Counted from the first letter of the stretch, positions 1 through 5,688 are shown. The stretch: 5,688 nucleotides of DNA from JAFGQJ01 sp964495755 (GCA_964495755.1 CAZBXU010000211.1:1-5688); one strand, 5' to 3'. Numbers and translations: made by a program. The notes: generated by a model not told the origin, from the sequence alone.

Positions 1-140
1 TTTTCCCTCTCCGTCTGTCCCTCCGAAGATTTGTAGAGGGCCAGTATCTCCCGCTCGAAGCTCAAAGACAGGGCTCCCTGAACGGGAAAGACAAGCAGTA
101 CAAGCAGTACGATACCCAACAATCGTTTTCGTGATCTCAT
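1..140 (-). CDS. Partial secreted protein (5' end only), possibly PelA-like periplasmic enzyme
   Basis: Only the first 46 codons are present; the gene runs off the left edge. The start is ATG at 140-138, preceded by AAGGA (154-150) with a 9-nt spacer. The N-terminus is a classic signal peptide: MRSRKR is the basic segment, LLGIVLLVLLVF the hydrophobic core, and PVQGALS a plausible signal peptidase I region, with cleavage around VQG-A or GAL-S. No lipobox cysteine is visible, so a soluble periplasmic or exported protein is more likely than a lipoprotein. The visible mature part (SFEREILALYKSSEGQTE) looks like a first beta-strand, ILALY, after a short helix, as at the start of an alpha/beta enzyme domain. 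It follows the TPR/barrel exporter gene on the same strand, so a role in the same polysaccharide system is reasonable. PelA, the periplasmic hydrolase/deacetylase of Pel systems, is one candidate, but 46 residues cannot prove it. That a gene starts here is fairly sure; its function is not. Confidence 0.8.
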   Translation of the reverse strand, partial: MRSRKRLLGIVLLVLLVFPVQGALSLSFEREILALYKSSEGQTERE

Positions 141-147
141 CTAAAAC

Positions 148-156
148 AATCCTTCT
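148..156 (-). promoter_or_regulatory. Ribosome binding site of the leftmost gene
   Basis: On the minus strand the sequence AGAAGGATT lies just upstream of the ATG at 140. The AAGGA core occupies 154-150 and leaves 9 nt before the start codon, a normal spacing. This supports the short ORF at the left edge as a real gene start. Confidence 0.7.
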
Positions 157-170
157 ATCTATTATGATGA

Positions 171-209
171 CGGTCCAAAATCATGTTGAAAAAACAAGAT
201 TTTGGACCG
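171..209. repeat. Perfect inverted repeat, 12-15-12 (palindrome B)
   Basis: The left arm CGGTCCAAAATC (171-182) is the exact reverse complement of the right arm GATTTTGGACCG (198-209), separated by a 15-nt loop (183-197). Inside the loop, TTG (186-188) and CAA (195-197) can add three more pairs around an A6 run. No T-tract follows on either strand, so this is not a standard intrinsic terminator. It lies 30 nt upstream of the ATG at 140, within the expected leader of the leftmost gene, so it could be an RNA hairpin or a binding site for a dimeric regulator. Confidence 0.8.
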
Positions 210-218
210 GAAGAAGAC

Positions 219-257
219 AACGCAATCTTCCTTTCAGTTGCAATCGAAGATTGCGTT
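219..257. repeat. Perfect inverted repeat, 12-15-12 (palindrome A)
   Basis: The left arm AACGCAATCTTC (219-230) is the exact reverse complement of GAAGATTGCGTT (246-257), with a 15-nt loop (231-245). Arm and loop lengths match palindrome B exactly although the sequences differ. A competing short hairpin is possible on the right side: GCAATC (240-245) pairs with GATTGC (249-254) around a 3-nt loop, which would exclude the long stem. No T-tract follows on either strand. If transcription starts near 266 on the minus strand, this hairpin would sit almost at the 5' end of the RNA. Confidence 0.8.
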
Positions 258-272
258 ATATAATACTTATCA

Positions 273-301
273 AATATAGCCCTTCCTCCTTACTGCGACA
301 A
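273..301 (-). promoter_or_regulatory. Candidate sigma70-type promoter for the leftmost gene
   Basis: On the minus strand, TTGTCG (301-296; four of six matches to TTGACA) is followed by a 17-nt spacer and TATATT (278-273; five of six matches to TATAAT). Transcription would start near 266 and give a leader of about 125 nt holding both 12-15-12 hairpins. The AT-rich stretch 256-278 offers other possible -10 boxes. A strong Shine-Dalgarno-like AAGGAGG (291-285) lies inside the spacer and has no convincing gene behind it. The match is by eye only; read-through from the upstream gene is equally possible. Confidence 0.35.
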
Positions 302-302
302 T

Positions 303-346
303 GCATCCCGGATGCACCGGCCGCTGCATCCGGCAATATCCGGCGG
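303..346. repeat. GC-rich hairpin cluster after the exporter gene
   Basis: Just beyond the exporter stop codon, CCGGATGCA (308-316) pairs perfectly with TGCATCCGG (325-333) around an 8-nt loop, CCGGCCGC. A competing stem GCATCC/GGATGC (303-308 with 310-315) overlaps it, and ATCCGGC occurs twice (328-334 and 338-344). The position, 13 nt past the stop, suits a 3'-end RNA structure that could protect the exporter mRNA or weaken read-through. There is no U-tract on the minus strand after the stem, so an intrinsic terminator is not supported. It is also reminiscent of intergenic REP-like sequences, but only one copy is visible. Confidence 0.5.
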
Positions 347-3300
347 TTAGGGCGCCAGCAACCTCGGTGCTTGAGAAGAAAAACCGAGCCCGATGTACAG
401 CGAGCGGTAGTCTCCCGAATTATACTCGAACGGGCTGCTGTAGGCGGTTCGCAGGTAGTAGTAAGCATCGCCCCTGCTCAAGCCCAGGTTTCCCTCTATC
501 TCAAAGTCCGCCTCCTCTTCATTCCCCGCTTCCCAGGACATACCGGCCACTGCTCTCAAACTGATATTGAAACTGCTTGCCTCACCAACAGGAATCCAGG
601 CGGAGCTCGAAAGCCCGCCGCCCGCTGCCATGACCCGATCGGGGGAGTAGTAATCCGCCTGCCCCGGTTGATCCGTGGTTTCGAAGGTAAAGCTGCCCAA
701 CAGATTCAGCTCCACGTAGGGCTCCTCGACGCGCAGCACCCCCACAATCAACTCCTGGGCTGCCGCGTAGACCCAGTTGCTGTCCGGGCCGGCGAAATCA
801 AAACCAAGTTCCTGTGACACATGCTCCACCTTGCCGTAGGTACGCATCGAGCTGTAGCGAAAGGGGTAGGCTTTGATGAAGGACAGAGCGGTACTGATAT
901 TCAGCTCCGCCGCTTCCGAATAGAACTTGGAAGTTTCCGGCAGATCTGTCTCGTTCTTCCACCCCCAGGAGAGCCCGCCGTTCAGGTACAAATATTGGCC
1001 GAGAGCCCAACCGAAATCCAAGCCCGCGTGAGGGGCTGCTTCCAGAACACCGAGATCGGAAAAGGCTCCCAGATCCTCGCCGGAGAAATGGGCCCCGATT
1101 GCGGGAGTGAGAGTCAGCTTCAATCTATAAAAATATAGAGGCACACCGATGTTCAGATCGTGGATCAGATAGGTCTCAGGATCGATCTCCACGGCATCCG
1201 CCGTATAGTCAAAGTTCAAGCCGACCACCGTATTGAGCCAGGTGCTGTAGGAAACCTCGCTTCGCATCGTAAGCCTGGAGCTCTCTATTAGAGTATAGGC
1301 TGTCAGATCAAAGCTGTCCGCATGCTGACGGGCCAGCTGGTTGTACCGGGCGGCTACGTTTTCGTACAGCGGATCGGACCAGTACACGCTCTGGTAGTTG
1401 TTCATCGCCTGCTTCCAGTCTCCGCTCCACTCGTAGATCGTACCCAGATCGTAGATCGTTTCAACATCCCAGGGATCGATGGCCAGCACCTGCTTGTACT
1501 GACGAATCGCTTCGGGAAAGTTCTGTTCTCTCAGGTAGAAATCCCCCAGCTCGTTTCGGATCAGGTAGGTGTTTTCACCGAGCCGGTACATGCTTCTGAC
1601 CAGACGGTTTTCATAAAACCGCGACAGGGTTGCCTGCTTCTCCTGAAGATCGCGGTTTTTTTCCTGGGCAAGCTTCTCAGCCGCTTCCAGGACGTTGAGG
1701 GCCGCCTCCACATCCGAGGCAACATCTTTGACCGTTGCGGCTGCATTTCCCTCGGGGATCTCTGCAGCGCTGCGGAGCTCTTTCAACCGCTCCCAATAGG
1801 GAAGGAGGGAGAAGGCATCGAACTGACCCGTTTCCAGGACTTTGAACGCCTCCGGAACTTCGGTTTGCCAGAGAAGGGTTCGAAACAGAGCTGTCTGATA
1901 CTGTCGAGGAAGGTTCTCGGCATTCGCCCTGGAAAAGAAGCGGCGTTCCGCGCTGTCCAGCTGTCTTTCGACCAGATTGATCTTCCCAAGCACATAATCG
2001 GCCAATATGCTGTCCAAAGACTCGAGCTCCTCGACAAAACTTCTGCGGTCCCATTCCCAGCGGATTGGTTTAATAATCTTCTCGAAATTTTCCGCCGCTG
2101 TAGCTTCCTTCTCTATGAACTCAGGTAAGACATCCCATTCAGCGTCGCATTCGCCCGCCACATCTTCTATCTGGGTTGCCAGACGCTTCGTTTTATCCAA
2201 AGCCCGAGCCAGAGCCTCTTCGGCTGCCCTGAGAATGTTCTGGGGATCCTCCCCTTGCGGAACCGGCGGCGCCTCGTCCTTGTCCCGGGCCGCTTGAACC
2301 TGTTGCTGGAACTTGGCGTAGGCCTTCCCGGCATTTTCATAACTGGAACGCGCTGCGCCTATCTCGCTCTTTCGTTCTTTGATCTGCGCTGGTACACGGT
2401 TGAAGAAATCGAGATACAGATAGCTCCTGTCGAGCAGTTCGAGAAGGCGAACCGAGCCCTGATCGAGCTGGTTGGTCTCGATGAAGGCATGATTGGCCAA
2501 CACATTCTGAAGCTCCCCTATGGCTTTCTTTCGTTTTCCGTTCCAAAAATAGGTCTGGGCCAGGGTTTCCCGCAGCTCCAGGTTGTCCGGTTGACGCTCG
2601 AGCTCTGTTTCATAGCCGGCGATCACCTCTTCTCTCAAACTCTCCTTGGTGTAAAACAGCTCCAGATACTGAGACAGTTTAGGGGAGGATCGAAAGGAAA
2701 CGGTGATCAGCTTCTGCACCTCTTCGGCCCTGTTTACCCTGTCCAGACGGGTGTAGATATTCACTAAGAGCAAATACAGTTCGAGCCTGTCTTGGTATCG
2801 CCGTATATTATTCCGTAAAACATTGATGCTGCGCTCCGGTACTCCATTGATGTAATACGATTCAGCCAGCTCCACGACGCTACGATAATCCCCCGATGCA
2901 AGGCTCAAAGCCTTCTGGAACTGCTCATCCGCTCTTTGCTGTTCTCCGGCCCATTGATGTGCCAGGCCCAGATTGGAAATAAGATCGATGTTGTCGGGGT
3001 GCTGCTCGAGGGCGTTCCGGTAAAATGCGATCGATTCCTCGTAGCGGCCGGTCCAGGCGGCGACCTTGGCCGCCTCCAGCCATAGGTCCAGCCGAGAGGG
3101 ATCGAGAAGCAGAAGGGACCTATAAGTCTTCAATCCTTCAGATACATCCCCCTTCCAGATCAGGTTCTTGGCGGTCAACAGCTGAACCTCGTTATTCTCC
3201 GGATCGAGCAATCCCGCGCGCCTCAGGTATTTGAGGGCGTTGAGATAATCCCCCACCAGGGAGTAGATCTGGGCGATCTCCAAATAGCCGGCAATATCAT

Positions 3301-4027
3301 CCAGATTGTCTCGGATAACGATCTGGTACTCCTCGAAAGGCTGGAATGGGGTGTCGATAGAGCGGTCGCTCATGTCCTTCGGGAATACCGCGGGCAGGGG
3401 GCCCCGATCCAGGTTCTCTGCGGCCTGCTTTTTTACCAGGAAGAAACAATCGAGGTAGAAGAAGAACTTCCCGTCATAACCACGGGTGTGACTAACTAAA
3501 AAATCGACTGTGTGCTGCCCCGTGTCCAGCCGGATGTCTCCCACGTAATTCCAGTAGTAGGACGGTGCGTACTGCTCGACGACCGCCACATTCTCCCGAT
3601 CCACCGACAGTGCTTCCCCGCCGTCCAGACGGAGGGAAAAAGGAGAGGCGTAGGAGGGAAGAAGCTCCTCAGCGGGTCCCGGGGGCGTGCCACCGTACCA
3701 CAGCTCGTACTCCCCCGGGTCTTCGACGTATAGCACGAAGGTTGCGTAGAAGGATCTGCCTCCCTGAAGGCCGGTGCGCCGATTGAGCTGCAGGGTGCGG
3801 AACTTCGAACAGCTGTAGTTCAGAATAGGCTCATTCGTGAAATTCGTGGATACCGCATCTTCGCCCTCGATGAAGATCAGAGCCTCGTTTTCCTCCGGGA
3901 AAACAGGTTCGACCTTCTGTTCCGGAGCAATCAAGGCCTCCTCTTCCCCTTCCTGAGCCCAGCCGAGGCCGGAAACGAGGAAAAAAACAGCCAGGAGAAC
4001 AAAAAATGTGTTTTTATGTGTTTTCAT
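347..4027 (-). CDS. Secreted TPR / outer-membrane beta-barrel protein, PelB/BcsC/PgaA-like exopolysaccharide exporter with N-terminal carbohydrate-binding-like domain
   Basis: This 1226-residue protein probably carries a polysaccharide through the periplasm and across the outer membrane. Residues 1-24 are a signal peptide (MKTHK, hydrophobic core, GWA-QE cleavage). About 49-198 form a beta-rich module like CBM6/CBM35-type galactose-binding folds: IEGEDAVSTNF at the start, VEDPGEYELWY, FSLRLDGG, and a GQHTVDFLV...FFYLDCFFLV end; C73 and C194 might form a disulfide. About 245-516 hold eight TPR-like 34-residue units (e.g. AWTGRYEESIAFYRNALEQH). About 545-815 are charged alpha-helical sequence with coiled-coil stretches. 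Two further TPRs cover 820-888. From about 915 to 1217, alternating hydrophobic/aromatic strands (RLTMRSEVSYSTW, YFYRLKLTLTPAIGAHF, LYIGLGFS) and a YYSPDR motif (1126-1131) indicate a beta-barrel large enough for about 16 strands. TPR followed by barrel is the layout of PelB (also near 1200 residues), BcsC and PgaA; the sugar-binding-like module is an addition. The ATG at 4027 has GGGAGGAG just upstream. The divergent PelD-like neighbour favours Pel among these families; no homology search backs this. Confidence 0.8.
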   Translation of the reverse strand: MKTHKNTFFVLLAVFFLVSGLGWAQEGEEEALIAPEQKVEPVFPEENEALIFIEGEDAVSTNFTNEPILNYSCSKFRTLQLNRRTGLQGGRSFYATFVLYVEDPGEYELWYGGTPPGPAEELLPSYASPFSLRLDGGEALSVDRENVAVVEQYAPSYYWNYVGDIRLDTGQHTVDFLVSHTRGYDGKFFFYLDCFFLVKKQAAENLDRGPLPAVFPKDMSDRSIDTPFQPFEEYQIVIRDNLDDIAGYLEIAQIYSLVGDYLNALKYLRRAGLLDPENNEVQLLTAKNLIWKGDVSEGLKTYRSLLLLDPSRLDLWLEAAKVAAWTGRYEESIAFYRNALEQHPDNIDLISNLGLAHQWAGEQQRADEQFQKALSLASGDYRSVVELAESYYINGVPERSINVLRNNIRRYQDRLELYLLLVNIYTRLDRVNRAEEVQKLITVSFRSSPKLSQYLELFYTKESLREEVIAGYETELERQPDNLELRETLAQTYFWNGKRKKAIGELQNVLANHAFIETNQLDQGSVRLLELLDRSYLYLDFFNRVPAQIKERKSEIGAARSSYENAGKAYAKFQQQVQAARDKDEAPPVPQGEDPQNILRAAEEALARALDKTKRLATQIEDVAGECDAEWDVLPEFIEKEATAAENFEKIIKPIRWEWDRRSFVEELESLDSILADYVLGKINLVERQLDSAERRFFSRANAENLPRQYQTALFRTLLWQTEVPEAFKVLETGQFDAFSLLPYWERLKELRSAAEIPEGNAAATVKDVASDVEAALNVLEAAEKLAQEKNRDLQEKQATLSRFYENRLVRSMYRLGENTYLIRNELGDFYLREQNFPEAIRQYKQVLAIDPWDVETIYDLGTIYEWSGDWKQAMNNYQSVYWSDPLYENVAARYNQLARQHADSFDLTAYTLIESSRLTMRSEVSYSTWLNTVVGLNFDYTADAVEIDPETYLIHDLNIGVPLYFYRLKLTLTPAIGAHFSGEDLGAFSDLGVLEAAPHAGLDFGWALGQYLYLNGGLSWGWKNETDLPETSKFYSEAAELNISTALSFIKAYPFRYSSMRTYGKVEHVSQELGFDFAGPDSNWVYAAAQELIVGVLRVEEPYVELNLLGSFTFETTDQPGQADYYSPDRVMAAGGGLSSSAWIPVGEASSFNISLRAVAGMSWEAGNEEEADFEIEGNLGLSRGDAYYYLRTAYSSPFEYNSGDYRSLYIGLGFSSQAPRLLAP

Positions 4028-4037
4028 AGCTCCTCCC
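4028..4037 (-). promoter_or_regulatory. Strong ribosome binding site of the exporter gene
   Basis: The minus strand reads GGGAGGAGCT directly before the ATG at 4027. The GGAGG core (4036-4032) leaves 4 nt, or the overlapping AGGAG (4034-4030) 2 nt, before the start. It fixes this ATG, which also begins a clean signal peptide, as the start codon. Confidence 0.8.
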
Positions 4038-4038
4038 T

Positions 4039-4066
4039 TTGCTTGTACGTTCTCTACAGGTATAAT
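4039..4066 (+). promoter_or_regulatory. Candidate promoter of the PelD-like gene
   Basis: A perfect -10 box TATAAT (4061-4066) is preceded at 16 nt by TTGCTT (4039-4044), which keeps the TTG of the -35 consensus. Transcription would start near 4073 and give a leader of about 25 nt before the ATG at 4098. The -35 box overlaps the exporter's ribosome binding region on the opposite strand, so the two units are tightly packed. Confidence 0.55.
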
Positions 4067-4067
4067 A
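4062..4067 (-). promoter_or_regulatory. Candidate -10 box of the exporter gene, overlapping the plus-strand -10
   Basis: The minus strand reads TATTAT at 4067-4062, five of six matches to the -10 consensus, and shares its bases with the plus-strand TATAAT. Transcription would start near 4055, about 28 nt before the exporter ATG. No good -35 box lies at the right distance, so this promoter would be weak or activator-dependent. Low confidence. Confidence 0.3.
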
Positions 4068-4097
4068 CAGTACCCTTAAGAACATAATGCAGGATGG

Positions 4098-5525
4098 ATG
4101 AGATCTCAGAAACCTATTACACGTATCGGCGAAGTGCTTCTTTTTCCCATCGCAATCGGCGCGGTAAACCTTTTTTTCAGAGATAATCCCGGGTTTTTCC
4201 GCGGTTCCTTCAATCCCTACCTCTTGTTGGCGCTCATTGTGGCTGTTTACTACGGAAAATACTACGGATTATTGAGTCTTCTGTTCTCCAGTCTGATTAT
4301 TGCCCTGCCCCTCCCCTTTGTCTTAAGCATTTTCCAGCCAGGAACCTGGGGTCCGTCCTACTGGGTCGACCTTCGGAGCGTCGCCCCGGTACCGATGGCC
4401 GCCACCCTCGTATCCGCGTATATCCTTGGATTGATCCGGGATGCCCAGACCGGCCGGCTGGCCAAAGCGAAAGAAAGGGTACGGCTTTTCTCCCGCCAGA
4501 AGGGGGAGCTTCTCAAGCTGAAGCGGGTTTTAGAGACGATCAACCAGGAGCTCGAGCAGAGAGTCTCCCGACAGCAGGACTCGATCACGGCGCTGCACTC
4601 GGAGATCCAGGAGCTCTACTCTCTGAATCTGGACAAAGCGCTGGAGACGATTCTTAGCACGGTGCAGCGCTTCTCCGGCGCAACGGAAGTCTCGATCTGG
4701 CAGGTGCATCCGGAAACCAAAGACCTGCACCTGGTGGTGAGCCGCGGCTGGGATGAAAGCGGCTCCCGGCCTACTGTCATCTCTGTGGAGAACAGCATCG
4801 AGGGATGGGTACTGCGGAACAACACCGTGTTTTCCGTAAAGATGCTGGGACAGTACGAAAATCTCCGTCAAATGGATCGGGGGCATAATATCATGACTTT
4901 CCCGGTCGCTGAGGGACGCAAGATCTGGGGCGTTCTGAATATCGCCGATATGCCTTTCGCCAAGTACAACCTCTACACAGAGAAACTGGTCACCATGATC
5001 CTGGCCCTGGCCGCACCCGCACTGGAACGAGCCGTGGAGTACGAAGCGGTAGTCACCCAGGCGGAAGTCCATCCGGTAACGGGACTAGCGGGCTTTACCC
5101 AGTTCTTCTCGCTGCTGAAAAATACACTTCAACGGGCCCGGAGGGACAAAGAAACGCTGAGTGTGCTGATCTTGGAATTGACCGACTTCGATACCCTGTC
5201 GGAGAGCTTCGGCAGAGAGAACGCACTACAACTGGTCAGTCAATTGGCCGGTCAACTGGTGATCCTGTCCAGAAACAAGGCCAATCTCTTTCACTACAAA
5301 GACGAAAATCAGATCGCCTTGCTGTATCCTCACCTGGACTACGACGGAGCATCCCTGTTCAGCCTCGAAACCCTGAGCATGATCAACGACAAGGAGTGGA
5401 TCCTGCAGGAACAAACAGTGAACCTCGAGGTCATGGTAGGCTATGCCTCCTTAAGCGAAGAACAGCTGGAAGCGGAAGGGTTGCTACAGATCGCCGAGAA
5501 TATCCTGGAGATGCAGAAGGTCTAA
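4098..5525 (+). CDS. PelD-like inner-membrane protein: 4 TM helices, GAF domain, degenerate GGDEF domain
   Basis: This 475-residue protein matches the architecture of PelD, the inner-membrane receptor that controls Pel polysaccharide synthesis by binding c-di-GMP. Hydrophobic segments at about 10-27, 40-57, 58-79 and 95-113 give four membrane helices. A coiled coil spans about 115-172 (LKRVLETINQELEQRVSRQQ). A GAF domain covers about 175-310 and a GGDEF-like domain about 322-475. In the latter, HPVTGL (325-330) matches the DxLTGL start of GGDEF domains, and HYKDENQIALL (399-409) sits where RYGGDEFAILL is expected, so GGDEF has become KDENQ; the first metal-binding Asp is E360 (LELTDFD). It should not make c-di-GMP. 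The usual inhibitory site RxxD is R392-N-K-A395, its Asp lost, and the secondary arginine position seems to be E424/T425. P. aeruginosa PelD is about 455 residues and binds c-di-GMP through R367, D370 and R402, so binding here may be altered or absent. The ATG at 4098 has AGGA only 3 nt upstream (4091-4094), a short spacing; it directly precedes the first membrane helix. A generic GAF/GGDEF-like signalling protein is the alternative. Confidence 0.75.
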   Translation: MRSQKPITRIGEVLLFPIAIGAVNLFFRDNPGFFRGSFNPYLLLALIVAVYYGKYYGLLSLLFSSLIIALPLPFVLSIFQPGTWGPSYWVDLRSVAPVPMAATLVSAYILGLIRDAQTGRLAKAKERVRLFSRQKGELLKLKRVLETINQELEQRVSRQQDSITALHSEIQELYSLNLDKALETILSTVQRFSGATEVSIWQVHPETKDLHLVVSRGWDESGSRPTVISVENSIEGWVLRNNTVFSVKMLGQYENLRQMDRGHNIMTFPVAEGRKIWGVLNIADMPFAKYNLYTEKLVTMILALAAPALERAVEYEAVVTQAEVHPVTGLAGFTQFFSLLKNTLQRARRDKETLSVLILELTDFDTLSESFGRENALQLVSQLAGQLVILSRNKANLFHYKDENQIALLYPHLDYDGASLFSLETLSMINDKEWILQEQTVNLEVMVGYASLSEEQLEAEGLLQIAENILEMQKV

Positions 5526-5533
5526 AGGAAGAG

Positions 5534-5688
5534 ATGTCGGATTTCGATTATTTTCGCCGTAGCCCGGAAGCCTATCGTCCCAGGACCGCCTACGCCGCCA
5601 TGCGGGCTGCGGAGGCACACCTCCTGCCTCTAAAGGCCTGCGTATACCTGGGCACCTCAACCAAACCTCTGAACGAGGAGCCCGTCGA
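5534..5688 (+). CDS. Partial unrecognised protein downstream of the PelD-like gene
   Basis: An open frame starts at ATG 5534, 8 nt after the PelD-like stop codon, with AAAGGAAGAG directly before it as ribosome binding site. It stays open to the right edge (51 codons). The close spacing indicates the same transcription unit. The visible sequence begins MSDFDYFRRSPEAYRPRTAY and continues with an alanine-rich segment (AAMRAAEAHLLPLKACVY) that looks helical. There is no signal peptide or membrane helix, so it looks cytoplasmic. In classical pel operons pelE follows pelD, but PelE begins with membrane helices, so this is either a divergent version or a different protein. I do not recognise the family. 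Codon use resembles the neighbours, and a real gene is likely. Confidence 0.65.
   Translation, partial: MSDFDYFRRSPEAYRPRTAYAAMRAAEAHLLPLKACVYLGTSTKPLNEEPV

Noticed and set aside
171..257. Pair of intrinsic terminators
   Set aside because: Stems are perfect, but neither strand has a T-run after them, and they lie upstream of a well-placed ribosome binding site and start codon.
131..817. 228-codon open frame on the plus strand spanning the leftmost gene start and the exporter 3' end
   Set aside because: It runs through the start of one minus-strand gene, both palindromes and the exporter barrel region. Its translation is basic and low in recognisable pattern, and it has no good ribosome binding site.
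1432..1460. Direct repeat GTAGATCGT
   Set aside because: It encodes the similar TIYD/TIYE steps of adjacent TPR helices and is explained by the protein repeat.
1322..2128. 268-codon open frame on the plus strand, opposite the exporter gene
   Set aside because: It lies wholly antisense to a coherent 1226-residue protein with signal peptide, TPRs and barrel, and its translation shows no domain-like pattern. It is a shadow frame.
2255..2767. 170-codon plus-strand frame opposite the TPR region
   Set aside because: Antisense shadow of the exporter; no supporting start signal or recognisable motif.
4098..4114. Similarity of the first 17 bases of the PelD-like gene to those of the leftmost gene (both begin ATGAGATC)
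   Set aside because: Only 13 of 17 bases match and the similarity does not continue; it looks like coincidence.
4530..5072. 180-codon minus-strand frame opposite the PelD-like gene
   Set aside because: Antisense to the GAF domain coding region; His/Gln/Asp-rich translation typical of a shadow frame.
5301..5312. Active diguanylate cyclase site in the PelD-like protein
   Set aside because: The GGDEF position reads KDENQ, and the metal- and substrate-binding residues upstream are also changed, so catalysis is not expected.

Overview
The window looks like a chromosomal stretch from a diderm (Gram-negative-type) bacterium of moderate GC content. It encodes a secreted protein that ends in an apparent outer-membrane beta-barrel. 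Ribosome binding sites are AGGAG-type and codon use looks uniform, with no sign of mobile DNA, tRNA, rRNA or CRISPR. The protein style (a long TPR protein with an N-terminal sugar-binding-like module) would suit a free-living spirochaete or another deep-branching diderm, but that taxonomic guess is weak.

Layout: two divergent transcription units leave a 70-bp intergenic region (4028-4097). Leftwards runs a 1226-residue secreted protein (347-4027, minus), with signal peptide, carbohydrate-binding-like domain, TPR array, coiled-coil/alpha-helical middle, two more TPRs and a C-terminal beta-barrel. It is followed, after a 206-bp gap rich in inverted repeats, by the start of a second secreted protein that runs off the left edge (1-140, minus). 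Rightwards runs a 475-residue inner-membrane protein (4098-5525, plus) with four membrane helices, a coiled coil, a GAF domain and a degenerate GGDEF domain. Eight bases after it begins an unrecognised cytoplasmic-looking ORF that runs off the right edge (5534 onward).

Interpretation: a four-helix/GAF/degenerate-GGDEF protein is the architecture of PelD, the inner-membrane control subunit of Pel exopolysaccharide synthesis. A long TPR protein ending in a beta-barrel is the architecture of PelB, and also of BcsC and PgaA, the outer-membrane exporters. Finding both side by side makes a Pel-like exopolysaccharide synthesis and export locus the best explanation. It differs from the classical pelABCDEFG operon in four ways: the genes are split into divergent units; the exporter carries an extra N-terminal carbohydrate-binding-like module; the TPR array is interrupted by about 300 residues of other helical sequence; and the PelD-like protein has lost most of the c-di-GMP-binding residues. 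The assignment comes from architecture and motifs read by eye, not from a database search.

The 141-346 gap holds a candidate promoter and two perfect 12-bp inverted repeats of identical geometry (12-15-12). If that promoter is real, the leader of the leftmost gene would begin with two tandem hairpins.
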